A DNA stretch of 39,186 nt, taken from the NCBI RefSeq assembly GCF_014596575.1, contig NZ_NASZ01000031.1:1-39186 (forward strand), read 5' to 3'. Both the position numbers and the translations under genes were made by a program. Below, piece by piece: positions 1 through 8,874 of this stretch. The stretch comes from Flavobacterium pokkalii (lineage in GTDB: Bacteria > Bacteroidota > Bacteroidia > Flavobacteriales > Flavobacteriaceae). Numbering within the stretch: the stretch's first letter is position 1; each line of letters starts with the position of its first letter. The notes under the pieces were generated by a model. That model made no database searches. It was not told where the DNA came from and saw only the letters and a list, made by a program, of their open reading frames with translations.

Positions 1-1
1 T

Positions 2-85
2 TACGAAATCATTACTATATCAAACACTATGTTGGTGATAAGGAACATAAAACATAAACACTATGTGTATCAATTTGTGAAATAA
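2..85 (+). CDS. C-terminal end of an unidentified protein (partial, lipocalin-like tail)
   Basis: Frame 2 is open from the window edge to a TAA at 83-85 and encodes 27 residues ending in YVYQFVK. The short alternating beta pattern and the Y-x-F-x-K ending resemble the last strand of small lipocalin-like lipoproteins common in Flavobacteria, but this is only an impression from a short fragment. A rho-independent terminator follows 15 bp downstream on the same strand, which supports a real gene ending here. It converges on the PUL and is probably not part of it. Confidence 0.4.
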   Translation, partial: YEIITISNTMLVIRNIKHKHYVYQFVK

Positions 86-100
86 CATTTTTTAATCAAC

Positions 101-133
101 AAAACTACAACGATAAAAAAGTTGTAGTTTTTC
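101..133 (+). terminator. Rho-independent terminator of the upstream plus-strand gene
   Basis: Perfect 11-bp arms (aaaactacaac at 101-111, gttgtagtttt at 121-131) flank a 9-nt loop and run into a T-tract. It lies 15 bp after the stop codon of the partial gene at 2-85. Confidence 0.75.
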
Positions 134-142
134 TTGTATTTC

Positions 143-175
143 AACCCTGCTAGAGTTTTAAACTCTAGCAGGGTT
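143..175. repeat. Near-perfect 33-bp palindrome, probable bidirectional terminator
   Basis: Arms of 16 bp (143-158 and 160-175, beginning aaccctgctagag) are exact reverse complements around a single central base, with Ts on the plus-strand 3' side. It could terminate transcription arriving from either side or be an extragenic palindromic repeat. The sequence alone does not separate these. Confidence 0.5.
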
Positions 176-186
176 TTGTGTGTAAA

Positions 187-342
187 AAACAAGCTATAAT
201 AGCACAACAAGCCGACACCATCAACTTTAAGGCTACGATTAATGACAAAGCCATACAGTTCAAAGACACCATGATAGAACGTGTCATAAACTGTAAAACC
301 AGCCAAGAACAATTCAGCTACTGCAGCAATACTATTTTGTAA
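187..342 (+). pseudogene. Possible 3' remnant of a gene (no start codon)
   Basis: An open stretch of about 50 codons ends at TAA 340-342 and reads like protein (QQADTINFKATINDKAIQ...), with balanced polar and hydrophobic residues. It has no suitable start: the frame runs upstream into the palindrome at 143-175. I do not recognise the family. It may be a decayed gene end or chance. The remaining 343-427 up to the sulfatase stop codon shows nothing recognisable. Confidence 0.25.
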
Positions 343-427
343 AAATATAAGGTCTTGATTATGGAACTCTATCCCTTAGTTATCAGCCTTTAAAAACAAA
401 ATTCAATTAAACAAAACGTTTCCCTTT

Positions 428-2191
428 TTACTTTAAACCATTTAATTCTATTGGCTTACTTGATTTGAATCCTATCCTATGAGCCACAACAGCTAATTGC
501 GTTGCTTGTGGTAGCGTAACTGGTTTTTGATAAATAGTCCAACTTTTAGGCCAAGACCCATTTTTGTTTTTGATTTTATAGCCAATTGAAGCTCCAGCCG
601 TTTCACAACTAATCCCTAATTTTCCCTGATTATAAGATATAATTGGTTTGGCCGTTTGAGGTTGATTCTCTTTTCCGTTCCATAATTTACGGATGAGTGC
701 TGCCTCAGGCAATTTAGGGTCGTCATGGATTTCTTCGAGCCAACGATTCATTTCTGTTCGCAGCTCTTGTAGTTTTGAAGCGTATTTAGGGTTTGCTGCT
801 AGATTAACTAATTCATGAGGATCTGCTTTGCAATCAAATAATTCTTCGGCAGGTTTACTATCTCTAAACCACTGTTTTTGGATGTCGTTTAACTTTCCTT
901 CCTTGTTGAATTGCAACATTTGTTGCATCGTTGGAATTTGCTCTCGATACGACAACGGCAAATAGTAGCCTTTTTCAGGGAAATAATTCCGAATGTATTT
1001 GAACTGTTCGTCACGTACCGCTCTGATAGCATCGGTTACTTCGTCAAAACGATCGGCAGCTGCATGAATGTATTTTCGTTGGCTTTTAGCCTTATATTTT
1101 CCCAAAAAAGCCTGCCCTTGCATGTATTCTTTTGGTTTTTCGCCAATTAAAGATAACAAAGTAGGTGCAAAATCAATAAAACTAATCAACTGATGGTCTT
1201 TGGTAGCAGCATTTTCTTTTTTTGGAAAACGGATAATCAAGGGTGTATTTAAACCCGAATCATAAATCAAACGTTTTTGTCTTGGCAATGGTCCGCCATG
1301 GTCTCCATAAAAAAAGATAATGGTGTTTTCGAGCAAACCATCGTCTTCCAATTGTTTTAAAACCGCTCCGACTTGTTTGTCCATTTCGGCGATATTGTTG
1401 TAGGTTTTCCACATATCTCTTCGGACCACTTCGGTATCCGGTAGATATGGCGGAATGTTGAATTTGGTGTCTTTTGGCAAATGACTCGGGGTTTCCTTTT
1501 CACTCATATTACCCGATTTCCATGTATAGGTAGTATCCCCAGCATGGTAATGTCTTGTTTCGATATTGCGAAAACCATAAGGCTCAAACAATCCCGATTC
1601 GTGCGTATTTGTAAAATTAAAAACGGCATAAAAAGGCTGACCTTTGGCTCTATTGCGCCAATGAGCGTATTGACTACTTTCGTCCCAAGCCGTTTCAGGT
1701 GCTATAAATTGGTAATCTTCTTTGTAATTATTGGTGCAATAATAACCACTGGCACGCAGTAGTTCACTAATCATTCTCACATCTGCAGGCGGTACTGCTT
1801 CATAAGCTTTTAAACCCGTTTCTTTCATATACGAATTTACCCGCATGTGATTGCCTCCAATGCTCGTAGGATACATACCTGTAGCAATTGCGGCCCTACT
1901 GGGGGCGCAAACACCAGAGGTAGAATACAAATTAGGATAGACCACCCCTTCTCTAGCCAATCGGCTCAAATTAGGAGTAACAATGGTTGAATCTCCAAAA
2001 GGCGGAATATAAGGCCCCATATCTTCGGTTACTAACCATAAGATATTAGGCCTTTCTTCGGTGTTGTTTATTGATTTTTCATATTTAGCAATAGAATTAT
2101 CTTTGACACTATGACAAGAAAAAATTAGCAAAAAAGAGATTGCGCCTAAAAAAAATCCTGTAATTCTACCTTTATTCATTATTCTAATCAT
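428..2191 (-). CDS. Type I (S1 family) sulfatase, lipoprotein
   Basis: Formylglycine-dependent sulfatase expected to remove sulfate esters from ulvan oligosaccharides (usually on rhamnose) at the cell surface or in the periplasm. A lipobox ending LIFSC (C26) marks a lipoprotein. The core NILWLVTEDMG (about 49-59) supplies a metal-binding Asp, the canonical CAPSR (C95-R99) is the cysteine converted to formylglycine, and YGDHGG (D297, H298) is the second metal/sulfate motif. The length of 587 aa is normal. It resembles heparan N-sulfatase-like S1 members, but I cannot fix the SulfAtlas subfamily. ATG at 2191 is used; ATG at 2179 gives a more usual signal peptide. It is the last gene of the GH5-sulfatase-GH3-GH2-sulfatase operon, 26 bp after the GH2 gene. 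A maturase (anaerobic sulfatase-maturating enzyme or FGE) is not in the window. Confidence 0.9.
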   Translation of the reverse strand: MIRIMNKGRITGFFLGAISFLLIFSCHSVKDNSIAKYEKSINNTEERPNILWLVTEDMGPYIPPFGDSTIVTPNLSRLAREGVVYPNLYSTSGVCAPSRAAIATGMYPTSIGGNHMRVNSYMKETGLKAYEAVPPADVRMISELLRASGYYCTNNYKEDYQFIAPETAWDESSQYAHWRNRAKGQPFYAVFNFTNTHESGLFEPYGFRNIETRHYHAGDTTYTWKSGNMSEKETPSHLPKDTKFNIPPYLPDTEVVRRDMWKTYNNIAEMDKQVGAVLKQLEDDGLLENTIIFFYGDHGGPLPRQKRLIYDSGLNTPLIIRFPKKENAATKDHQLISFIDFAPTLLSLIGEKPKEYMQGQAFLGKYKAKSQRKYIHAAADRFDEVTDAIRAVRDEQFKYIRNYFPEKGYYLPLSYREQIPTMQQMLQFNKEGKLNDIQKQWFRDSKPAEELFDCKADPHELVNLAANPKYASKLQELRTEMNRWLEEIHDDPKLPEAALIRKLWNGKENQPQTAKPIISYNQGKLGISCETAGASIGYKIKNKNGSWPKSWTIYQKPVTLPQATQLAVVAHRIGFKSSKPIELNGLK

Positions 2192-2217
2192 AATTTTAAA
2201 CTTGTTGTTTTTGTTGT

Positions 2218-5196
2218 TTAATTTTTCTTAGCTAGCACTACATACATTCTAGCGTTTTCAGGCACTTCACCGTCACTGTTACCAGACATCACAACGCTTT
2301 CCCCTGCTTTTACTTCTCTCATGTAAACAGACATAGTGACCTCACCAAGTTTAAAATCATCGCCTGTATCCTTATAATCATCTTTTAAAAATTTTGGCAA
2401 AGGTACTCTGTCGTCATGACCGACATAAAGGATCATATCTGCACCTGCAATAAATTGAAGTAAATCTCTTGCCCAGTAGCGATTATCGGAATTAGGCATA
2501 CGAATATATTCAGCCTCATTTAAGTATTTTGGAATAACCGTATAGTTATAAGGCAAATCTGTGTACGCTTTTTTGCCCCAAAACATATTGGTTCTCAATA
2601 CAGCTGGGGAATCACCTGTATAACTAAATTTCTCAAAAAGTTGACTTTTATTACTTACTCCTACTTCTCCAATTGGTATTTTAGGGCTATGAGCTGGCAG
2701 TGGCTCCTCTTTAGCCTTAACATTATAGAGCTGTGGCATCATCCTACTTAATCCGTCTTTAAAATCAATTTTTTTAGATTGAATTTCTATAGTTGCCATC
2801 TTAAGACCTTCGCGCTTAGCTGTTACAATCACTTTTCCGGGTTTTAATAATGAACGTATGGCCACCCTATTGATACCACATTCAGAATCTAAATACAGAT
2901 TATTAGTAGATTTTTCTTTACCGCTATTGTATCCTCCTCTCCATATTCCTGCCCCCGAGAAAATAAAATCAATACGACCTTTATCTAATGGACATCTGTT
3001 CCCGTCTTTATCGACCACTTCAACATCTACTAATGCGACATCTGAACCATCTGCTAACCACCCTTTAGGACCTACTATCGGTGTTAACTTAATAGCAACC
3101 GGTTCACCGGTTGTTTTTTTTACTTGAGATGTTTTTAATTCACCTTTAATAAAAGCTTCGGCTTTGACTTGACCTGATTTCCATTTTACTTTATCAAATT
3201 TATAAACATAACCATTATCCGGAATAGAGTCAACTCCTATTAATTCGTTATTCACGAACAGTTTTACTGCTGAACAATTTGAGATTACATAAACTGGTTT
3301 AGTTGTATCGGCATCATAATTCCAATGCCCCACAATATGAACTTGTGGTTCTGGTCTCCACATTGATTTTAATGCATAGAATGCTTCCTTAGGCAATCTT
3401 ACCCCATCTACTTCACCACTTGCTCTGGTTACTTCGGTAGGACATCTTCCTCCATGGGGTCCATCAGAAAAAATCCAATTTGCACCTCCACTGTGGTATG
3501 GTTTTTTCCCCATTTTATTCCACCAATGCTCCGCTTGTTTTACTGCGAAATCTTCGGAAGATAGTTTATACGTATTTCTTTTAAAATTAGGATGATTAAA
3601 GAAGTTATCATCTCTGGAATATTCATCCCAAACTCTTCGAGGTGATTCATCACGACAATACTCGCTTTCTATAATTGGCAAATCAGGATACTCTCCTTCC
3701 CAACCTTCGGTTCCAATTTCAATACTAATATATTTTTCAGAACAAGCGGCATTATCCGCACGTCTGTTACCCATCAAACGTTTCCCATTAGGATCATACG
3801 TATTGATGATATCCAATATTTGTTCGTAATGTGGTGCTGACTCAGCCCAATTGCCTCCTTCCCATATAAAAATCGACGGATGATTACGGTAATATACAAT
3901 CATATCTCTAAAAGCAGCTATACGAATATCCCAAGTTTCGCCTTCATCTTCTGACTCTCCTGAAACACCAGGCATTAAAGTAACAAAACCGTATTTATCC
4001 CCCATTGCAATCTCTGCGGGCGACCCTGCACAATGTCCCCATCTGATAAAGTTACCGCCTGCTTCGTCCATCAAATTATAAGTAAAATCTCTCAACCAAT
4101 CAGGCAAAGCAGCCCCAAGACCTGCCCATGAATTTGTTGGTTTTTGGCCCCAACCATGGAGTTTGGTATTTTCTCCATTGATATAAAATCCAGAATCTTT
4201 ATTAAACTCAAAAGTTCTAATTCCTAAAGGGGTTTGGTACGAATCAATGATTTTATTATTTTCTTTAATGACAGTAATAACCTTATATAAATAAGGGTTA
4301 CGCGTATACCATAATTTCGGGTTTTTAACCCCTAATTGAGATTGAAAAACAGCTTTTTTATTTGCATCAATGGTATAATTTTTAGAATCTTTCTGGGCTA
4401 TCTGTCCATTGGCATCAATAATTAAATTTTCAACTACAATATTTTTTGGAGTATTATATTCATTGAAAACTTCGGATTGAACTGTAACATCCGCATGAGT
4501 TTTACCTATATTTTGAGCATAAACATAAGTTCCTACCGTTTTTAAATTATCATACAAGGGCAAGGTAATATGCAAAGGATTCATGATATGTAAATAAACA
4601 TTGCGATAAATCCCGCCGTGGGTAGGATGCCAGTGTTCATGATTCCAAACCAATGGAAAATTGTTTCTAAAATCATCTCCCCTATCATTATTTACTTTTA
4701 CAGCAATAACGTTTTCTGCATTAAATTTTAAATAGGGAGTCAAATCAAATCCAAAAGGAATGAATCCTGTTTGGTTTTTTCCTAAATATTTCCCGTTGAT
4801 ATAAACATCCGCGATTTGTCGAACAGACTCAAATTCAATATAAATCTTTTTACCATTTGCCTCTTTGGGAAGTTTAAAGTACTTTCTGTACCATACCGTT
4901 CCTCTCCATTGCTTAGATTCACCGTCATGACCTCCTGCACTATAGTCATCAAAAGTATCAATATCGTTAAATGTATGCGGACAACTCACTGTAGTCCATG
5001 ACTTATCATTAAATTTCTCAGACTCTGCCTTAGCCGGATTTTCTTTAATAAATTTCCAATCCAAATTGAAATTATATTTTGTTCTATCACCTCCAATAGT
5101 TTCTTGAACATCCTGAGCATTAGAAACCGTAACCATTACCATGGTTAACAGTAAACTAATCTTATTAATAAAACCGACTTTAAAATTCATTTTCAT
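2218..5196 (-). CDS. Exported GH2-family glycoside hydrolase with altered acid/base motif
   Basis: Multi-domain GH2 enzyme (992 aa) with a Sec signal peptide ending near SNAQ. An N-terminal jelly-roll sugar-binding domain (about 40-205; WRGTVWYRKYF, ADVYINGKYLG), an Ig-like domain (about 210-330) and a TIM barrel (about 335-640) are followed by Ig-like/DUF4982-type domains and a malectin-like tail. The nucleophile region reads IIESEY (E510/E512), as in beta-galactosidase and beta-glucuronidase families. The usual acid/base motif W-S-x-G-N-E is instead WEGGNW (445-450), so Trp occupies the expected Glu position while Glu sits at 446. Other GH2 enzymes of ulvan loci exist; the exact linkage (glucuronide, xyloside or galactoside) cannot be told. 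It lies 20 bp after the GH3 gene in the same operon. Confidence 0.85.
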   Translation of the reverse strand: MKMNFKVGFINKISLLLTMVMVTVSNAQDVQETIGGDRTKYNFNLDWKFIKENPAKAESEKFNDKSWTTVSCPHTFNDIDTFDDYSAGGHDGESKQWRGTVWYRKYFKLPKEANGKKIYIEFESVRQIADVYINGKYLGKNQTGFIPFGFDLTPYLKFNAENVIAVKVNNDRGDDFRNNFPLVWNHEHWHPTHGGIYRNVYLHIMNPLHITLPLYDNLKTVGTYVYAQNIGKTHADVTVQSEVFNEYNTPKNIVVENLIIDANGQIAQKDSKNYTIDANKKAVFQSQLGVKNPKLWYTRNPYLYKVITVIKENNKIIDSYQTPLGIRTFEFNKDSGFYINGENTKLHGWGQKPTNSWAGLGAALPDWLRDFTYNLMDEAGGNFIRWGHCAGSPAEIAMGDKYGFVTLMPGVSGESEDEGETWDIRIAAFRDMIVYYRNHPSIFIWEGGNWAESAPHYEQILDIINTYDPNGKRLMGNRRADNAACSEKYISIEIGTEGWEGEYPDLPIIESEYCRDESPRRVWDEYSRDDNFFNHPNFKRNTYKLSSEDFAVKQAEHWWNKMGKKPYHSGGANWIFSDGPHGGRCPTEVTRASGEVDGVRLPKEAFYALKSMWRPEPQVHIVGHWNYDADTTKPVYVISNCSAVKLFVNNELIGVDSIPDNGYVYKFDKVKWKSGQVKAEAFIKGELKTSQVKKTTGEPVAIKLTPIVGPKGWLADGSDVALVDVEVVDKDGNRCPLDKGRIDFIFSGAGIWRGGYNSGKEKSTNNLYLDSECGINRVAIRSLLKPGKVIVTAKREGLKMATIEIQSKKIDFKDGLSRMMPQLYNVKAKEEPLPAHSPKIPIGEVGVSNKSQLFEKFSYTGDSPAVLRTNMFWGKKAYTDLPYNYTVIPKYLNEAEYIRMPNSDNRYWARDLLQFIAGADMILYVGHDDRVPLPKFLKDDYKDTGDDFKLGEVTMSVYMREVKAGESVVMSGNSDGEVPENARMYVVLAKKN

Positions 5197-5216
5197 TAGC
5201 GTATGAATTTAATCTA

Positions 5217-7379
5217 TTATTTACTTACAGTTAAAACAGCAGTTTTTAAATCTTGATTTCTGGATGAAGAACCCACTGAAATTGTAAATGTACCTGGTTC
5301 AACTACTTTTTTCATTTCTTGATTAAGAACATTCAGTTCATCAAATCCCAACTTAAATGTTACTGTTTTCGTTTCACCTGGTTGCAAAGCAATTCGCTCA
5401 AACCCCCTAAGCATCTTTAGGTAACGGCCTACTGAGGCGAAATCATCACGAACATACATTTGAACCACCTCATCACCAGCACGACTTCCTGTATTAGTTA
5501 CCTCTACAGAAACTGTTGTTGAACCATCGGCTTTAATGACTGTTTTTTCAAATTTAGGTTCGCTGTATTTAAATGTGGTATAACTTAATCCGTAACCGAA
5601 TGAAAACAAAGGGGATTTGTCTGAATCAGAATACAATCCTTTTCCTGAACCAATAAAATCAGGACGTTCCAAATAGGTTACAGGAATTTGACCAACCGAT
5701 CTTGGAAACGAAACAGTAAGTTTTCCGCCCGGATTGACATCTCCAAAAATAGCATCAGCAATAGCATCTCCAGAACGCATTCCTAAATACCAAGTTTCAA
5801 GAATCGAAGGGATATTTTCTGCAATGTAATTTACTGATAGTGGACGACCGTTAATTAGCACTACAATAACTGGTTTCCCGGTTTTGTTTATTGCTTCAAC
5901 CAAATCATTTTGCACACCTACTAAATCAACATCCGAACGATCTACACCTTCTCCGCATGTTTTTCTTGAACCACCTACCACAAGTACTACAGCATCCGAT
6001 TTCTCTGCTGCAGCAATTGCTTCTTCAAACCCTTCTTTTGAGGTACCTCCTAAATCACAACCTTTTGCATAATTTATTGTAATTTCTCCTTCTGTTTTAC
6101 TTTTGATACCATCTAAAACAGATACATAATAAGGCGGTAATCCGGAATATCCGCCTAATAACGAATAGGTACCATTAGCGGGCTTCTTCTCGTGTGCATT
6201 AGGCCCTATTATAGCCAATGATTTGATCTTATTTCTATCAAGAGGTAATAGATTATTCGTGTTTTTTAATAAAACGATTGCTTTTTTTGCCATTTCGTAA
6301 GCAAACTCCTGATGTTCTTTTTTACTAACGATAGTATCTTTTTTTACATCTTTCAACTTTGAGTCAAACAAACCAAGTTTATATTTGGCTGTCAGTATTC
6401 TTGAAGTAGCCAGGTCTACATATTTTACTAATTTGGGATTCTTAGTAAGTGTGTCTTTTAATATGTTAGAATGGTATGTATAAAGAGGCAACACTTTCCC
6501 TAAGACCAAATCCATATCTACTCCTGCCTTCAACCCAAGTATAGCTGCTTCCGTTCTTGTTTTAGGAATAAAGTGCATGGTTTGTAATCTTCCCACATCA
6601 TTATTGTCCGAGACAATGAATCCATCAAAACCTAATTCCCCCCTTAATACATCATTCAACAACCACGAATTCATATGGCATGGCACACCATTAAAATCCT
6701 GATGCCCCGGCATAATAGAAGCCACTTGAGCTTCCTTAACAGCTGCTTCAAATGGAGGCAAAAACACTTCTCGTAATCGACGCTCAGACATATCGCTGAA
6801 ACCACCATTAATCCCACGTCTGTTTTCAGGATACCCTATAAAATGCTTAGCCGTTGATATGACATGATTTTTATCCAATCTTTCTTTACCTATGCCTTGC
6901 ATTCCTTGTATGAAAGCCACTCCCATTCGAGATACTAAATAGGGGTCTTCACCGTAAGATTCTTCAACCCGACCATATCTGGCATCACCTGTTATAACGT
7001 CTAAATTAGGCGAATAACAATGCGTAATATTCAAAGCACGAGCTTCTAAAGCGGTTTGGGAAGCCATCTTCTTCACTAATTCAGGCTCCCATGTCGAACC
7101 ACATGCTATTGCTTGCGGATAAACAGTAACACCATCATACCACAAACCATGTAAGCCTTCACCAAATTTCATAAAAGGAATTCCCAGTCTTTCATTTGCT
7201 GGCGCATCTTGAGACATTTCGGCAATTTTTTCATCTAAAGTCATCTGCCTCAAAAGATGTTTTACTTTTTTTTGTATTTCAACATCTTCCTGCTTAGAAG
7301 CTTTCTTCGTGGTCTGTGCAAAACACAACGAGCTTATGAAAAATAAAAATGTAAGTATAATTATTCTGGAAAATTTCAT
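5217..7379 (-). CDS. Exported GH3 beta-glycosidase (beta-xylosidase/beta-glucosidase type)
   Basis: Retaining exo-glycosidase, 720 aa, with a signal peptide cleaved near CFAQ. The N-terminal TIM barrel carries KHFIGY (178-183) and the nucleophile motif GFIVSDNND (D258). The C-terminal alpha/beta sandwich carries GEGVDRSD with the likely acid/base E477, and a fibronectin-III-like domain closes the protein (about 610-715). This architecture matches the GH3 xylosidase/glucosidase branch. In an ulvan locus, beta-xylose removal from xylose-rhamnose-3-sulfate oligomers is the natural role, but that is inference. It lies 17 bp after the second sulfatase and 20 bp before GH2, so it is co-transcribed from the GH5 promoter. 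Confidence 0.9.
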   Translation of the reverse strand: MKFSRIIILTFLFFISSLCFAQTTKKASKQEDVEIQKKVKHLLRQMTLDEKIAEMSQDAPANERLGIPFMKFGEGLHGLWYDGVTVYPQAIACGSTWEPELVKKMASQTALEARALNITHCYSPNLDVITGDARYGRVEESYGEDPYLVSRMGVAFIQGMQGIGKERLDKNHVISTAKHFIGYPENRRGINGGFSDMSERRLREVFLPPFEAAVKEAQVASIMPGHQDFNGVPCHMNSWLLNDVLRGELGFDGFIVSDNNDVGRLQTMHFIPKTRTEAAILGLKAGVDMDLVLGKVLPLYTYHSNILKDTLTKNPKLVKYVDLATSRILTAKYKLGLFDSKLKDVKKDTIVSKKEHQEFAYEMAKKAIVLLKNTNNLLPLDRNKIKSLAIIGPNAHEKKPANGTYSLLGGYSGLPPYYVSVLDGIKSKTEGEITINYAKGCDLGGTSKEGFEEAIAAAEKSDAVVLVVGGSRKTCGEGVDRSDVDLVGVQNDLVEAINKTGKPVIVVLINGRPLSVNYIAENIPSILETWYLGMRSGDAIADAIFGDVNPGGKLTVSFPRSVGQIPVTYLERPDFIGSGKGLYSDSDKSPLFSFGYGLSYTTFKYSEPKFEKTVIKADGSTTVSVEVTNTGSRAGDEVVQMYVRDDFASVGRYLKMLRGFERIALQPGETKTVTFKLGFDELNVLNQEMKKVVEPGTFTISVGSSSRNQDLKTAVLTVSK

Positions 7380-7396
7380 TGTCTAAGATTGTCGCT

Positions 7397-8848
7397 TTAA
7401 AATTTTTTACTTGTTTTAAGCCATATTTCAGAAGAAACACCATGTTTCTTTCTCAAATCATTATACCTGAGACGTAATTGCTCTAACTTAGATTTGTATT
7501 TAGAATTTTTAATTAAATCATCCGTTTCATGTGGGTCATGTTTTATATCAAATAATTGTTCAGTACCTGACTCTAAATAATTCATGTATTTAAAACCCTG
7601 AGTAACAACCCCTTCAACTCTTGGTATCTGAGGACCTCCGAGAAAATAATGTTGGTAAAAAAAGTCTTTTCTTTCAGGAATCTTATTTTGAACCACATCA
7701 ATTAGATTGACACCTTTCATTTCTTTTGGCACTGGAACACCTGCCATGGATAAAATAGTTGGGGCTATATCTATATTTAATGCCATTTGTTGTGCTCTAT
7801 ACTGTTTTACTTTATCTGGTGAATTTGGATCATAAATCACAAGAGGAACCCTAATGGACTCTTCATAACCATACCATTTTCCTTCCATCCCGTGTTCACC
7901 TAACAACATGCCATTATCTCCCATTAATATAATAATGGTATTATCTGCAATACCTAGATTTTTTAGCTTTTGCATCATATCCCCTATAAGGTCATCTACA
8001 CCTGTAATAAGACGATAATAATTTTTCACGTTTTCCTGATACAATTCAGGAGTCCCAAAAAGCCCTTTCCATCTGGCTCTTCCAAAATTAGTTTCGGTTC
8101 TCAAAACATCTGGCAACTTTTCCCAATATTTTGGATCAGCAGTCACAGGCATTGGGATCTCTACATCTTTGTAATAATCTTTATACTTGGATTGTATAAT
8201 GTATTGAGGGGGATTTCCATCTTGTTCATGTGGTGCTTTAAGGCTCACAGAAAGACAGAACGGCCCTTTATCAGCAAACTTTTCCAAGAAATCTTTGATA
8301 GAAGAGTTTATTGTATCGGTATCATGTATAGGCTTTCCGTTTTTACCAATGGTTATATAATCAGGCTGTGCTTTACCGCCATCCTCTGTATCAAATACAA
8401 AATCAAAAGTTGAAAATGGCGGATGATGTCCTACACCGTATTTACCGATAAATCCTGTTTTATATCCGGCTTCTTTCAATAGATTTGTATAAGTGTTTTT
8501 ATACACTTGCGGAGCTAAATCAGTATTAAAATCATGAACGCCATGTTCAGACTCATACTTACCCGTCAATATGCTTGCTCTGCTTACGCAACAGATTGAA
8601 GTTGTAACATAAGCATTTTGAAACAGTATTCCATTATTAGCTAATTTGTCCATGTTAGGAGTTTGAATAATTGAATTACCCATTGCTCCCATTGCATCCC
8701 AACGCTGATCATCGGTCAGCAAAAAAATAATGTTAGGTTGTTTTTTTTGTCCTTTCACTTCATTTTTAGCTACTTGAGCATAACTTATACCTGATACACA
8801 TCCTAATAGTGCTAAGAGAAAAAAGCTAATGCTTATTTTTTTTTTCAT
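7397..8848 (-). CDS. S1-family sulfatase with CCVSR active-site motif
   Basis: Exported sulfatase, 483 aa, with an N-terminal signal (LLALLGCVSGISYAQ, which could be read as a lipobox at C17 or a Sec site after Ala24). NIIFLLTDDQR (D46, D47) is the metal-binding start, SICCVSRASILTG (C86 the likely formylglycine) is the core signature, and MGDNGMLLGEHG is the second metal motif with an HG pair. The core has Val where the textbook C-x-P/A-x-R pattern has Pro or Ala. The overall sequence looks like iduronate-2-sulfatase/choline-sulfatase-type S1 members seen in marine Bacteroidota. It probably desulfates rhamnose or uronate residues of ulvan oligomers. It follows the GH5 gene by 26 bp in one operon. 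Confidence 0.88.
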   Translation of the reverse strand: MKKKISISFFLLALLGCVSGISYAQVAKNEVKGQKKQPNIIFLLTDDQRWDAMGAMGNSIIQTPNMDKLANNGILFQNAYVTTSICCVSRASILTGKYESEHGVHDFNTDLAPQVYKNTYTNLLKEAGYKTGFIGKYGVGHHPPFSTFDFVFDTEDGGKAQPDYITIGKNGKPIHDTDTINSSIKDFLEKFADKGPFCLSVSLKAPHEQDGNPPQYIIQSKYKDYYKDVEIPMPVTADPKYWEKLPDVLRTETNFGRARWKGLFGTPELYQENVKNYYRLITGVDDLIGDMMQKLKNLGIADNTIIILMGDNGMLLGEHGMEGKWYGYEESIRVPLVIYDPNSPDKVKQYRAQQMALNIDIAPTILSMAGVPVPKEMKGVNLIDVVQNKIPERKDFFYQHYFLGGPQIPRVEGVVTQGFKYMNYLESGTEQLFDIKHDPHETDDLIKNSKYKSKLEQLRLRYNDLRKKHGVSSEIWLKTSKKF

Positions 8849-8874
8849 ATCTATATTTTTAACAATTATTCAAC

